DNA of 64,000 bases from WHSW01 sp963842795 (GCA_963842795.1 CAWJHV010000026.1:372001-436000); one strand, 5' to 3'; positions 45,702 through 54,256 are shown, counted from the stretch's first letter. Numbers and translations are program-made. The notes: a model not told the origin generated them from the sequence alone.

Positions 45702-46559
45702 CTATCCCCCGATCACAACGTTGTCGATCAAACGCGCCGTGCCGATCCGCGCCGCGACGGCGATCAGCACGGGGCGGCCGTTGAAGCTCTCCGCCTCGGT
45801 CAGCGTGGCGGCGTCGCGCGCCTCCAGGTACTCGGGCTCGACCCCGGCGGCGGCGAGCTCGGCGCGGGCCGCGTCGAGTGCCGCCGCGGTCGACGTCTCG
45901 CCGGCGGTCGCCGCCCGCTCGGCCGCCCGCAGGGCGCGGCTCAGGGCCGCGGCGCGTTCGCGATCGCCCTCCGCGAGGTAGACGTTGCGCGAGCTCCTCG
46001 CCAGCCCGTCGGGCTCGCGCACGGTCGGCACCACCACGATCTCGATCGGGAAGTCGAGATCGCGCGCCATCCGCCGGATCACGATCGCCTGCTGGGCGTC
46101 CTTCTGGCCGAAGAAGGCGAGGTCGGGGCTGATCGCGGCAAAGAGCTTGGCGACGATCGTGGTCACCCCGCGGAAGTGCTCGGGGCCGCGGCGGGCGGGA
46201 TGCCCGTCGAGGACGTCGACGAGACCGCCCGAGACCTCGACCGAGGTCGCGAAGTCGGGCGGATAGACGTCCTCCGGCCGCGGGGCGTAGACGAGGTCGA
46301 CGCCCGCCGCGGCGGCGAGCTCCGCATCCCGCCGCTCGTCGCGCGGGTAGGCCTCGAGGTCCTCACCGGGCCGGAACTGGGCCGGGTTGACGAACAGGCT
46401 CATGACGACGAAGTCGCAGCGCTCGCGCGCCGCGCCCAGCAACGCCAGGTGGCCGTCGTGCAGGGCCCCCATCGTCGGCACGAGGCCGATCGAGCGCCCC
46501 GAGCGCCGCACGGGCTCGAGCTCGGTCCGGAGCTCGCCCTTCGTGCGCGCGATCCTCAT
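45702..46559 (-). CDS. panC: pantothenate synthetase, 285 aa
   Basis: PanC condenses pantoate with beta-alanine using ATP. The nucleotide-binding HxGH-type motif is in GLVPTMGALHDGHLALLGAA. Other landmarks are SLFVNPAQF, EDLEAYPRD, GLVDVLDGHPARRGPEHFRG, FFGQKDAQQAIVIRRM, and PTVREPDGLARSSRNVYLAE (KMSKS-like region). Length is normal. ATG 46559 overlaps the stop of the DUF2520 gene (ATGA), so the three genes are one leftward operon. Confidence 0.96.
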   Translation of the reverse strand: MRIARTKGELRTELEPVRRSGRSIGLVPTMGALHDGHLALLGAARERCDFVVMSLFVNPAQFRPGEDLEAYPRDERRDAELAAAAGVDLVYAPRPEDVYPPDFATSVEVSGGLVDVLDGHPARRGPEHFRGVTTIVAKLFAAISPDLAFFGQKDAQQAIVIRRMARDLDFPIEIVVVPTVREPDGLARSSRNVYLAEGDRERAAALSRALRAAERAATAGETSTAAALDAARAELAAAGVEPEYLEARDAATLTEAESFNGRPVLIAVAARIGTARLIDNVVIGG

Positions 46560-47383
46560 CGGGCACCGTCCTCGGCGCCCGGCGCGGCCGACGCCGTCGC
46601 CCGGGTGCGCTCGGCGAGCGCGTCGTAGAGGTCGAGCAGCTCCGGGGCCCTTCGTCGGAGCGCCTCGCGATGGCGCTCGACCGTCGCCTCGTCGCCGCGG
46701 GCGATCGGGCCCGTGAGCGCCTCGGCTCCGCGCTCGGACCAGTTGGCCGCCGTGCGCAGAACGAGCGGGGCGAGCAGCTCGCGCGCGTCGTCGACCCCGG
46801 CGGCGCCGAGCAGGCCGGCGGCCGACTCCTGCAGCGCGACGAGGAAGTTCGACGCGATGCAGGCGGCCGCGTGGTAGGCGGCGCGCTCGGAGTCCGCGAT
46901 CTCGAACGGGCGCATGCCGAGCTCGGTCGCCAGCGTCTCGGCGAGCGCGACCGCCTCAGCGCCCGAGCCGGAGATCGCGCACGGGCAGGCGGTGAAATCG
47001 GTCTCGCCGTCGGGCACGGTCTGCAGCGGGTGCAGCGAGAACGTCGCCACGCCGGCGGCGGCGAGCGGCGCGAGCGCGTCGAGACCGGTCGCGCCGCTGG
47101 TGTGGCCGGCGAAGCGCAACGGGGGCGCGGCGGCCGCGAGCGCCGCCGCGGCCTCGCCGATCGCCTCGTCGGGGACGCAGAGCAGCGCCGCCTCGGCCTC
47201 CCGGCACGCCTCGACCGCGCCCTCGCGGCCGCTGAGCGTCACCCGCAGGCCCGCATCGCGGGCGGCGGCGGCGATGGAGGAGCCGACGCGGCCGGCGCCG
47301 ACGATCGCCAGCGCGGGCAGCGGCGCTCCGAGCGCCGGAGCGCGATCTGCTGTGGTCGGGGTGTCCCGTTCCAGTTCCCGCAT
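46556..47383 (-). CDS. Rossmann-like/DUF2520 protein in the pan operon, 275 aa
   Basis: The N-terminal dinucleotide-binding motif is LAIVGAGRVGSSIAAAARDA, and LSGREGAVEACREAEAALLC follows as the next strand-helix pair. The C-terminal helical DUF2520 domain contains ERAAYHAAACIASNFLVALQ, conserved across this family. The fold resembles 6-phosphogluconate dehydrogenase and ketopantoate reductase. Directly ahead of panC-panB, it is a good candidate for the ketopantoate reductase step, as no panE is in the window. That assignment is inference from position and fold. Confidence 0.82.
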   Translation of the reverse strand: MRELERDTPTTADRAPALGAPLPALAIVGAGRVGSSIAAAARDAGLRVTLSGREGAVEACREAEAALLCVPDEAIGEAAAALAAAAPPLRFAGHTSGATGLDALAPLAAAGVATFSLHPLQTVPDGETDFTACPCAISGSGAEAVALAETLATELGMRPFEIADSERAAYHAAACIASNFLVALQESAAGLLGAAGVDDARELLAPLVLRTAANWSERGAEALTGPIARGDEATVERHREALRRRAPELLDLYDALAERTRATASAAPGAEDGAR

Positions 47384-47540
47384 CGGAGATACCAGACGGC
47401 GTCGAAGTCGCTTTTCCGTGGTGACGCCGGGTCTGGCACCGGCGTCGTTGTCCGCGCCCTGGCAGGTCGCGGCGTGCTCGAAATGTTACCGACGGATGCT
47501 CGCCGCGGTTACAGCGACCCCCGCGGTTACCATCGGGCTC

Positions 47541-47807
47541 GTGCCGATGTACGAGTTCCGCTGCGGGGCCTGCGGAGAGCGCTTCGAGGCGCTGGTCGAC
47601 GCGGGGACCGAGGCGGCGTCGTGCCGCGTGTGCGGCGCCGAGGACGCGCCGCGAATGCTCTCGGCCCAGGCCCCTCCGTTCGGCCTCGTCAAGCCGGCGG
47701 GAGAGGCGCGGCGTCAGGAGCGGCGCAACGCCGAGCTTCGCCGGAGCACGAAGGCGGACTTCAAGGCGCGCCGCCGGCGCGCCCGCGACACCCGGGGCGG
47801 AACGTGA
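47541..47807 (+). CDS. FmdB-type zinc-ribbon protein, 88 aa
   Basis: The N-terminal FmdB/CxxC zinc ribbon is PMYEFRCGACGERFEALVD followed by SCRVCGAEDAPRML, with four Cys in two CxxC pairs. The C-terminal 40 residues are very basic (ARRQERRNAELRRSTKADF), suggesting nucleic-acid contact. Start GTG 47541 is preceded by a TACCAT box (47528-47533), so the mRNA may be leaderless. It overlaps the uracil-DNA glycosylase gene. Its function is unproven; FmdB proteins are called putative regulators. Confidence 0.82.
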   Translation: MPMYEFRCGACGERFEALVDAGTEAASCRVCGAEDAPRMLSAQAPPFGLVKPAGEARRQERRNAELRRSTKADFKARRRRARDTRGGT

Positions 47808-48478
47808 GCGCCGCCGAGGCGCGCCGCGAGGCGCTGATCGAGCTCTACCGGGACGTCGCGACCTGCACCCGCTGCCCGCTGCACGCCGACCGTACGAAGG
47901 CGGTCTTCGGCTCCGGTAACGCCGACGCCGAGCTGATCTTCATCGGCGAGGCGCCGGGGGCCGAGGAGGACCGCCAGGGCCTGCCGTTCGTCGGCCGCGC
48001 GGGCCAGCTGCTGACCACGTTGCTCGGCGAGATCGGGCTTCGGCGCGAGGACGTGTTCATCGCCAACATCCTCAAGTCGCGCCCGCCCGGCAACCGCGAT
48101 CCCCAGCCGGACGAGATCGATGCCTGCTGGCCGTACCTGGAGCGCCAGATCGAGCTGATCGAGCCGAAGGTGATCGCGACGCTGGGCAACTTCGCGACCA
48201 AGCGGATCACCGCCAGCCAGGTCGGGATCACCCGGGTCAGCGGCGTCCCTCAGGTCCACGAGCTCGGCGGGCGCACGGTGTTCGTCCTCCCGCTCTTCCA
48301 TCCCGCAGCCGCGCTGCGCACCCCGTCCGTGCTCGAGCGGCTGCGCGAGCACTTCGCCGAGCTCCCGCGGCTGCTCGCCGAGCCGCTGCCGGAGGTCGAG
48401 CGCCCGGCCTCGCCCGCCGAGCGCGCCGGGCCCGGGCCGGAGCCTCGCCCGGAGAGTCAGCTCGACCTGTTCGCTTGA
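47804..48478 (+). CDS. uracil-DNA glycosylase, family 4-type with Fe-S cluster, 224 aa
   Basis: This base-excision enzyme removes uracil from DNA. Cluster cysteines begin with CTRCPLH, and a further Cys lies in EIDACWPYLE. The active-site motif 1 is LIFIGEAPGAEEDRQGLPF, VGRAGQLL follows, and motif 3 is PLFHPAAALR. These are family-4 features (GEAPG, HPAA). The last 40 residues are Pro/Glu-rich and end QLDLFA, like a clamp-binding peptide (QxxLF). GTG 47804 overlaps the fmdB-like stop and its own stop overlaps tsaE. Confidence 0.9.
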   Translation: MSAAEARREALIELYRDVATCTRCPLHADRTKAVFGSGNADAELIFIGEAPGAEEDRQGLPFVGRAGQLLTTLLGEIGLRREDVFIANILKSRPPGNRDPQPDEIDACWPYLERQIELIEPKVIATLGNFATKRITASQVGITRVSGVPQVHELGGRTVFVLPLFHPAAALRTPSVLERLREHFAELPRLLAEPLPEVERPASPAERAGPGPEPRPESQLDLFA

Positions 48479-48927
48479 CGGTCGAGGTCACCGACGGCCC
48501 GGCGGCAACGGAGGCGATCGGGGCCCGGCTCGCCGCCGAGCTCGCCCCGGGCGCCGTCGTGCTCGTCAGCGGCGAGCTCGGCAGCGGCAAGACGACGCTG
48601 GTGCGCGGAGCCTGCCGGGCGCTCGGTGTGCGCGAGGCCATCGTCTCGCCGACGTTCGTGATCGGGCGCCGGTACGCGGGCAGGGTCGCCGTGGCCCACC
48701 TCGACCTCTACCGGCTCGAGGGGGCCGAGGACGAGGAACCGGGGCTGCTCGACGACTACCTGACCGCCGACGCGATCTCCTTCGTCGAGTGGCCGGAGGC
48801 CGGTCCGCCGCTCGAGCTCGCCGAGGGGGTCGAGGTCGCGAGGCGGGTCCGGCTACGCCACGCCGGAGGCGACCGGCGGGAGATCGAGATCGGTCAGCGG
48901 CCCGGCGAGGCGTCGCCGGCCGACTAG
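48475..48927 (+). CDS. tsaE: tRNA t6A threonylcarbamoyl ATPase TsaE, 150 aa
   Basis: TsaE is the ATPase that resets the TsaB-TsaD-TsaE complex making t6A37 on ANN-decoding tRNAs. The P-loop is VLVSGELGSGKTTLVRGACR. SPTFVIGRRYAG follows as the switch I region, then VAHLDLYRLEG and the Trp-containing ISFVEWPEAG, all conserved in TsaE. The start is TTG 48475, overlapping the previous TGA (TTGA). It is separated from tsaB by one convergent lipoprotein gene. Confidence 0.93.
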   Translation: MTVEVTDGPAATEAIGARLAAELAPGAVVLVSGELGSGKTTLVRGACRALGVREAIVSPTFVIGRRYAGRVAVAHLDLYRLEGAEDEEPGLLDDYLTADAISFVEWPEAGPPLELAEGVEVARRVRLRHAGGDRREIEIGQRPGEASPAD

Positions 48928-49292
48928 TTGTCGGTCGAGGAGACGCCGCCGCTGTCGTCGCCGGGCTCGGTGGTGGTCGTCGTCTCGTCCTCGGTCGTCG
49001 TGGTCGAGTCGTCGCCGCCGGTCGCCGAGTCGACCTGGTTCTCGATCTGCTCCTGAAGCTCCTCGGCCTGCTCCTGAGCGTCCTGTGCGGCCTGGTCGGC
49101 CTGGTTCTGGGCGTCCTCGAGCGCCTGATCCGCCTCCTGCTCGATCCGATCGGCCTGCTCCTGGAACTGCTCCGCCGCCTGGTCGATCTGGTCCTGGGCG
49201 TCGTCCCCGCAGCCCGACCACGCAGCCGTGGCGGCCGCGATCGCAACAACCCCGGCCACCGTCATCGCCCTGCGTCCCGTCGGCCTGCTCAT
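48924..49292 (-). CDS. coiled-coil lipoprotein, 122 aa
   Basis: A lipoprotein signal (lipobox WSGC, Cys28) leads into a continuous Gln/Glu/Ala-rich coiled coil (FQEQADRIEQEADQALEDAQ). A Thr/Glu/Asp-rich tail with a run of Thr (STTTTEDETTTTTEPGDDSG) follows. The layout suggests an envelope stalk or spacer. It is convergent with tsaE and their stop codons overlap. I do not assign a function. Confidence 0.65.
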   Translation of the reverse strand: MSRPTGRRAMTVAGVVAIAAATAAWSGCGDDAQDQIDQAAEQFQEQADRIEQEADQALEDAQNQADQAAQDAQEQAEELQEQIENQVDSATGGDDSTTTTEDETTTTTEPGDDSGGVSSTDN

Positions 49293-49369
49293 GCTCCCGC
49301 CACCTCCGCTCGTCGGTTTTCGTCCCCGCCGGCGCCGGCGGAGCGCGTGAGGCTAGCCTGCCTGGCGCG

Positions 49370-50096
49370 ATGGCGCAGTCGGGCGGCGACGGGATCCTCG
49401 GCATCGACACGGCGACCGCCGACGTGGCCGTCGCGGTGGCCGTCGGCGGCGACCTTGTCTGCGAGCGCCGGGCGGCGCCGGAGCCCGGCGGCCGTCCGCG
49501 CCATTCGTCGGAGCTCCTCGTTGAGGTGGAGGCCGCGGTCGCCGCGGCCGGGGGTTGGCAGCGGGTCGGGACGATCGCCGTCGGCGTCGGCCCCGGCTCC
49601 TTCACCGGCCTACGGATCGGGATCGCGACCGCCCGCGCGCTCGGCCAGGGGCGAGGGCTGCCGATGGTCCCCGTGGGCTCGCTCGCCGCGCTCGCCCGGG
49701 GGATCGGAGAGCAGGCGCCGGGACGGCCGCGGATCGCGATCATCGACGCCCGCCGCGAGCGAGGTCTTCGCCGAGCTTCACGGGAGCGACGAGGCCCGGC
49801 TCTGGGGGCCGGCCGTCTGCTCGCCCGACCAGCTGATCGAACGGCTTGCAGCGCTGCCCGACTCCCCCGTGGCCGCCGGCGACGGCTCGCTACGATTTCG
49901 GCGACGGCTCGAGTCCGCGGGGGTGCAGGTGCTACCGACCGCGAACGAGGCACACCGGATGGCGGCCCGGCACGTTTGTGCACTGGCAGTAGGGGTCGAG
50001 CCGGGGCCGCCGGAAGAGACCAAACCCGTCTATCTGAGAAGGCCCGACGCAGAGGTATGGCGTGAGCAGCGAGATCGCGAGCCGGCGGACGGCTGA
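49370..50096 (+). CDS. tsaB: tRNA t6A protein TsaB (one frame break)
   Basis: TsaB is the inactive TsaD paralogue that scaffolds the t6A enzyme. Motifs are ILGIDTATADVAVAVAVGGD, HSSELL and VGVGPGSFTGLRIGIATARA, all standard. After IIDARRE an extra C (GAG-C-GAG, near 49757-49761) moves the frame. The rest reads EVFAELHGSDEARLWGP through PVYLRRPDAEVWREQ to the stop at 50094-50096. The span is three times 242 plus one, so about 241 aa. The start ATG 49370 lies 10 bp after a TAGCCT box. It overlaps rimI by 35 bp. Confidence 0.88.
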
Positions 50097-50556
50097 GCCC
50101 GGCGTGCCCGCGTTGACGGTGCGGCGACTCGTCTACGGCGACCTGCCGGCCGTGCTGGCGATCGAGCGGCGGTCGTTCAAGACCCCGTGGTCGCTCGCGA
50201 TGTTCGTGCTCGAGCTGTCGAAGCCCTCCGGGATCTGCCTCGGGATCGCCGGCGAGCACGGACTCGTCGGCTACCTGGTCTGCTCGCGCTACGCCGACGT
50301 CTGGCACCTGATGAACATCGCGGTCGCACCGGAGCGCCGGCGCGAGGGCGTCGCCCGGGAGCTGATGGAGAGCCTGTTCGACGCCGCCGGCCCCGAGAGC
50401 AGGTTCACGCTCGAGGTCCGGACCTCGAACCGCCCGGCGATCGGCATGTACGAGCGCTTCGGCTTCCGCCCGGCGGGCCACCGGCGCCGCTATTACCACG
50501 ACAACGGTGAGGACGCCCTGATCATGTGGCTCGAGCCGACGTCGGTGGGCGCCTGA
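50062..50556 (+). CDS. rimI: ribosomal-protein-alanine N-acetyltransferase RimI, 164 aa
   Basis: This is a GNAT-fold acetyltransferase. RimI acetylates the N-terminal Ala of ribosomal protein S18 in E. coli. The substrate region KTPWSLAMFVLEL and the acetyl-CoA motif VAPERRREGVARELMESL are present, with the C-terminal TLEVRTSNRPAIGMYERFGF and RRRYYHDNGEDALIMWLEP typical of RimI. Its place between tsaB and tsaD is widely conserved. GTG 50062 is upstream of the domain; the real start could be slightly later. Confidence 0.92.
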   Translation: MSSEIASRRTAEPGVPALTVRRLVYGDLPAVLAIERRSFKTPWSLAMFVLELSKPSGICLGIAGEHGLVGYLVCSRYADVWHLMNIAVAPERRREGVARELMESLFDAAGPESRFTLEVRTSNRPAIGMYERFGFRPAGHRRRYYHDNGEDALIMWLEPTSVGA

Positions 50557-50596
50557 CGGCCGGCGGCTGCAAGCGGGACGAGCGCGCCCGACGGTG

Positions 50597-51607
50597 ATGA
50601 TCCTCGGCCTCGAGACCTCCTGCGACGACACCTGCGCCGCGGTCCTCGACGGCGCCGCGATGCGCTCGAACGTGATCTCCTCGCAGGCGGCCGCTCACGA
50701 GCGGTTCGGCGGCGTCGTCCCCGAGGTCGCCTCCCGCCACCACCTCGAGCTCGTCAACCCGGTCGTCGACGCCGCGCTTGCCGAGGCGCGGGTGGAGCTC
50801 GGCGACCTCGACGCGATCGCGGTCACGCGCGGGCCCGGGCTGATCGGGGCGCTGCTGATCGGAGTCAGCACCGCCAAGGGCCTCGCGGCGGCGACGGGCA
50901 AGCCGCTCTGCGGCGTCGACCACCTCCACGGGCACGTGGCGGCGAACTTCATCGAGCCCGAACCGATCGAGCCGCCGTTTCTCTGCCTGATCGCCAGCGG
51001 GGGCCACACCCTGCTCGCCGGCGTCCGCGCCCACGACTCATACGAGGTCCTCGGTCAGACGCTCGACGACGCCGCCGGCGAGGCGCTCGACAAGGCCGCC
51101 CGCCTGCTCGGCCTCGGTTATCCCGGTGGCCCGGCGATCGAGCGCGAGGCGGGCGCCGGCGACCCCGAGGCCTTCGACTTCCCGGTCGCGATGACCAACG
51201 ACCCGCGGCTCGACTTCAGCTTCAGCGGGCTGAAGACGGCTCTGCTCTACGCGGTCCGGGATCTCGGGCCGGACGAGGCCCGCCGGCGCCGGGCCGACCT
51301 CGCGGCGAGCTTCCAGGCGGCGGTTGTCGGTCAACTGGTGACCAAGCTCCGCCGCGCCGCCCGGGGCGGCAGCCTGCGCCGCCGCAGCGCCGCCGACGCC
51401 TGGCAGGCGGTCGCGCTCGGCGGCGGCGTGGCCGCCAACTCGGTCCTCCGCCGGCGGGTGGCCGAGCTCTGCGAGCGCGAGGGCCTGGCGCTGAAGCTGG
51501 TCGCCCCGGAGCTCTGCACCGACAACGCGGCGATGATCGCTTCCGCCGCCCGCTACCTGGAGCCGACTGCGTTCCCCGGGTATCTGGACTGGGACGTCGA
51601 TGCCTGA
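50597..51607 (+). CDS. tsaD: tRNA N6-adenosine threonylcarbamoyltransferase TsaD, 336 aa
   Basis: TsaD transfers the threonylcarbamoyl group to A37 of tRNA. Landmarks are ILGLETSCDDTCAAVLDG, the metal His pair in VDHLHGHVAANF, LIASGGHTLL, LDDAAGEALDKAARLLGLGY, LDFSFSGLKTALL and ALGGGVAANSVLR. The final metal Asp is in LCTDNAAMIA. Length is normal. ATG 50597 is preferred to GTG 50594. The gene overlaps the next by eight bases. Confidence 0.96.
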   Translation: MILGLETSCDDTCAAVLDGAAMRSNVISSQAAAHERFGGVVPEVASRHHLELVNPVVDAALAEARVELGDLDAIAVTRGPGLIGALLIGVSTAKGLAAATGKPLCGVDHLHGHVAANFIEPEPIEPPFLCLIASGGHTLLAGVRAHDSYEVLGQTLDDAAGEALDKAARLLGLGYPGGPAIEREAGAGDPEAFDFPVAMTNDPRLDFSFSGLKTALLYAVRDLGPDEARRRRADLAASFQAAVVGQLVTKLRRAARGGSLRRRSAADAWQAVALGGGVAANSVLRRRVAELCEREGLALKLVAPELCTDNAAMIASAARYLEPTAFPGYLDWDVDA

Positions 51608-51848
51608 GGTGACCCTGTACGGACGGCCCGGGTGCCATCTCTGCGAGCTCGCCCGCGACGCGATCCTCGGATTCGACGGGATCGAGCTGCGCGAGATCGA
51701 CATCGAGTCCGACGATCGGCTGTTCGCGGCGATGCTCGAGCGGATACCGGTGGTCGAGGTCGAAGGCCGGGCGGTGAGCGAGCTGGAGTTCGACCGCGAC
51801 GCATTTTCGGCCGCACTGCGAGGCGTAGCCGAGACGCGGCGCCGTTGA
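51600..51848 (+). CDS. glutaredoxin-like (DUF836) protein, 82 aa
   Basis: This is a thioredoxin-fold protein with the redox motif GRPGCHLCELARDAIL (CxxC at residues 12-15), then the cis-Pro strand RIPVVEVEGRAVSELEF. It is the glutaredoxin-like DUF836 type, about 80 aa. ATG 51600 overlaps the end of tsaD. The last codons and stop lie inside a dispersed junction repeat. A disulfide-reductase role is likely, but the partner is unknown. Confidence 0.85.
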   Translation: MPEVTLYGRPGCHLCELARDAILGFDGIELREIDIESDDRLFAAMLERIPVVEVEGRAVSELEFDRDAFSAALRGVAETRRR

Positions 51849-51858
51849 GCCGCCTGAT
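51821..51858 (+). repeat. dispersed junction repeat before rex
   Basis: The core GGCGTAGCC (51822-51830) is followed by GAGACGCGGCGCCG and TTGAGCCGCCTGAT, aligning with the elements at 4871 and 30534. It covers the last residues and stop of the glutaredoxin-like gene and ends just before the rex -10 box. Confidence 0.65.
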
Positions 51859-51859
51859 T

Positions 51860-51865
51860 CATACT
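51860..51865 (+). promoter_or_regulatory. -10 box of rex, leaderless geometry
   Basis: CATACT ends 8 bp before the GTG start of rex, with no Shine-Dalgarno sequence in between. No Rex operator (TTGTGAA-type inverted repeat) was seen here. Confidence 0.4.
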
Positions 51866-51873
51866 GTCCGACC

Positions 51874-52560
51874 GTGAACGACCCCGACTTGAACGAGCGG
51901 AGCGCCGTGCAGGCCGATAACGCGGACGGATCGCTGCCCGAGGGCGATCGGCTCTCGCTCGGCGTGGCGGCGCGGCTCTCGCGCTACCTGCAGGTGCTGA
52001 TCCAGGCCCGGAAGATGGGCCGAGAGACGATCTCCTCGCAGGAGCTGGCCGAGTACACGCACATCAACTCGACCCAGATCCGGCGCGACCTCTCGGGGTT
52101 CGGGAAGTTCGGCAAGCGCGGGGTCGGCTACCGGGTCGAGTCGCTGGTCGGCGAGATCCGCAAGATCCTGCACACCTCGGGCCAGCACAACATCGCCCTC
52201 TTCGGCGCCGGCAACCTCGGCCAGGCGATCGCCAGCTCCGACATCTTCGCCGACCACGGATTCCGCATCGTCGCGATCTTCGACCCCGACCCCGAGCTGG
52301 TCGGCAAGGAGTTCGGGGGCGTCCCCGTGCGCGCGCTCGCGGAGCTCGGACAGGTCGTCAGCGAGGAGGAGGTCGTCGTCGGGGTGCTCGCGGTCCCCGC
52401 GAACGCCGCCCAGGCGGTCGCCGACCAGCTGGTCGAGACCGGGGTGAAGATCATCTTCAACTACTCCGAGCAGCTGCTCCAGGTTCCGCCCGAGGTCACC
52501 GTGCACACCTCGAGCCCGGCCGTCGACCTGCTCTACGCGCTCTACTTCTACCTCGCCTGA
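51874..52560 (+). CDS. rex: redox-sensing transcriptional repressor Rex, 228 aa
   Basis: Rex senses the NADH/NAD+ ratio and represses fermentation and respiration genes. The N-terminal winged helix contains RLSRYLQVLIQARKMGRETI, the recognition region STQIRRDLSGFGKFGKRGVG and YRVESLVGEIRKIL. The Rossmann domain begins NIALFGAGNLGQAIASSDIF. The conserved GVKIIFNYSEQLLQVP and the domain-swapped C-terminal helix (PAVDLLYALYFYL) complete it. Length is normal. Start GTG 51874 adds a 25-residue acidic leader. Confidence 0.96.
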   Translation: MNDPDLNERSAVQADNADGSLPEGDRLSLGVAARLSRYLQVLIQARKMGRETISSQELAEYTHINSTQIRRDLSGFGKFGKRGVGYRVESLVGEIRKILHTSGQHNIALFGAGNLGQAIASSDIFADHGFRIVAIFDPDPELVGKEFGGVPVRALAELGQVVSEEEVVVGVLAVPANAAQAVADQLVETGVKIIFNYSEQLLQVPPEVTVHTSSPAVDLLYALYFYLA

Positions 52561-52563
52561 GCG

Positions 52564-53739
52564 ATGGCCGCGGGCAGGAGCGAGCCCTCGGAGAGCCTCG
52601 ACCTCGTACGCGCGCGGGAGCTGTTCGAGGAGTCTCAGGACTTCACCATCGGGCTCGAGGAGGAGTTCGCCCTGGTCGACCCGTCGAGCCTCGAGCTCGT
52701 GCACCGGTTCGAGGAGCTCTACGGCGCCTGCATGGAGGACGAGGTGCTCGCCGACTCGGCCGCCGGCGAGCTGATCGACAGCGAGATCGAGATCAGGTCC
52801 GGGCGCTCGCTCAACTTCGCCGACGCGGTCGAACGGCAGCGTGAGCGGCGCGCCCGGCTCTTCGGGCTCGCCGACAGGCTGGGGATCGGGCTCGCGGCCG
52901 CCGGCACCCACCCCTGGGCGAGCTACCTCGACCAGCGGATCATCGAGACCGAGCACTACAACCGGCTGCGCGAGGAGTTGCGCTGGGTCGCCCAGCGCAA
53001 CAACACCTGGAGCCTGCACGTGCACGTCGGGGTCCGGGGCGCCGACCGGGCGATCGCCGTCTGCGACCACCTGCGCGGGCTGCTGCCGCCGCTGCTCGCT
53101 GTGTCGGCCAACTCCCCCTTCCTCGACGGGCAGGACACCGGCCTGCACTCGGTGCGCACCGAGATCTTCACCCGCACATTCCCGCGCTGCGGCGTCCACG
53201 AGCCCTTCGGCGACTGGGAGACGTACGCCGAGTTCATCGACCTGCTCACGGCGACCGGCCGGATCGTCGAGTCGACGCAGCTGTGGTGGAGTGTCCGCCC
53301 GCACCACGCCTTCGGCACGGTCGAGCTGCGGATCTGCGACGCCCAGACCCGCGGCGACGAGGCCTTCAACCTGGCCGCCCTGATCACGGCCTGCATCGCC
53401 CAGTCCGCGCTCGACTTCGACGACGGCAGGCTCGCGGCGCCGCTGCGCCAGCGCGAGATCGAGGAGAACCTCTGGCAGGCGATCCGCCACGGCCTCGACG
53501 GCACCCAGATCGACTTCGCCGAGCGGCGGGTGGTCGAGACCACGGCGGCGCTCGAGGCGATCGACGAGTGGACCGAGCCGGCCCGCGGCGCCCTCGGGCT
53601 CGAGCTCGCGATCCCGGCCGAGAACGGCGCCCAGCGCGATCGCCGCCGGCTCGCCGAGGGCATGCCGCTGGCCGACGTCTACCGCGAGTCGGTCGGCGAG
53701 ACGCTGCGCACCTACGTCCCGGAGCGGGTCGCGGGCTGA
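52564..53739 (+). CDS. YbdK-type carboxylate-amine ligase (glutamate-cysteine ligase 2), 391 aa
   Basis: This is an ATP-grasp-like GCS2 enzyme that can join glutamate and cysteine. The N-terminal FTIGLEEEFALVDP is the Mg/ATP-binding signature. ELIDSEIEIRSG follows, then LAAAGTHPWASY, NNTWSLHVHVGV, LLAVSANSPFLDGQDTGLHS and WWSVRPHHAFGTVELRICDA, all conserved in the YbdK group. The gene starts 3 bp after rex. Actinobacteria mostly use mycothiol, so the real product may be another gamma-glutamyl compound. Confidence 0.88.
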   Translation: MAAGRSEPSESLDLVRARELFEESQDFTIGLEEEFALVDPSSLELVHRFEELYGACMEDEVLADSAAGELIDSEIEIRSGRSLNFADAVERQRERRARLFGLADRLGIGLAAAGTHPWASYLDQRIIETEHYNRLREELRWVAQRNNTWSLHVHVGVRGADRAIAVCDHLRGLLPPLLAVSANSPFLDGQDTGLHSVRTEIFTRTFPRCGVHEPFGDWETYAEFIDLLTATGRIVESTQLWWSVRPHHAFGTVELRICDAQTRGDEAFNLAALITACIAQSALDFDDGRLAAPLRQREIEENLWQAIRHGLDGTQIDFAERRVVETTAALEAIDEWTEPARGALGLELAIPAENGAQRDRRRLAEGMPLADVYRESVGETLRTYVPERVAG

Positions 53740-53803
53740 CGCGGCACGCCCGCGCCGCGGTTCTTATACCTTCGTGGACCGCCGAAGCGAGGGTGGTGTC
53801 GAA

Positions 53804-54256
53804 ATGAACGAGCAGGATTTCCAGTCGAACCCCGAGAGCGCCGAGCAGGGCCCGCCGGCGAGCGAGGAGGAGCTGCAGCGCCGGCTCGAGGAGCAGCTGC
53901 GCCAGGTCCGGGTCCAGGACCTGCTGCTCGAGAGCGTCGCCAGCGTCCTCAACCTGGCGGCGCGGCGGATCGGCAAGGAGGACGAGCGGGACCTGGAGCA
54001 GGGCCGGATCGGAATCGAGGCGGTCAGGGCCGTGGTCGACCTGCTCGAGCCCGGTCCCCGGGAGCAGGTGCGCGAGGCGCTCGCGCAGGTGCAGATGCTC
54101 TACGCGCGCGAATCGCGCGGCGCGGGCGACGCGCCGCCGGCTCCAGGCGCGCCGCCGCCGGGCGAGGGAGCGCCGTCCGAGGCGCCGCCGACCGGCGGAA
54201 GCGGCCCCGGCCGCGAGCCCCCACCACGGCTCTGGACCCCGCCTGGCTCGTCGTAA
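53804..54256 (+). CDS. DUF1844 protein, 150 aa
   Basis: Residues 15-100 form the DUF1844 helical domain (VQDLLLESVASVLNLAARRI, LEQGRIGIEAVRAVVDLLEP, REALAQVQMLYARES). A Pro/Gly-rich disordered tail ends the protein. ATG 53804 is chosen over GTG 53774 because GAGGGTGG precedes it and the GTG is too close to a TATACC -10 box (53765-53770). DUF1844 proteins occur throughout Actinobacteria and their role is not known. A clear terminator follows. Confidence 0.8.
   Translation: MNEQDFQSNPESAEQGPPASEEELQRRLEEQLRQVRVQDLLLESVASVLNLAARRIGKEDERDLEQGRIGIEAVRAVVDLLEPGPREQVREALAQVQMLYARESRGAGDAPPAPGAPPPGEGAPSEAPPTGGSGPGREPPPRLWTPPGSS

Noticed and set aside
51800..51880. Rex operator controlling rex itself
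   Set aside because: No TTGTGAA-N4-TTCACAA-like inverted repeat is present. The region is a dispersed repeat plus a -10 box.
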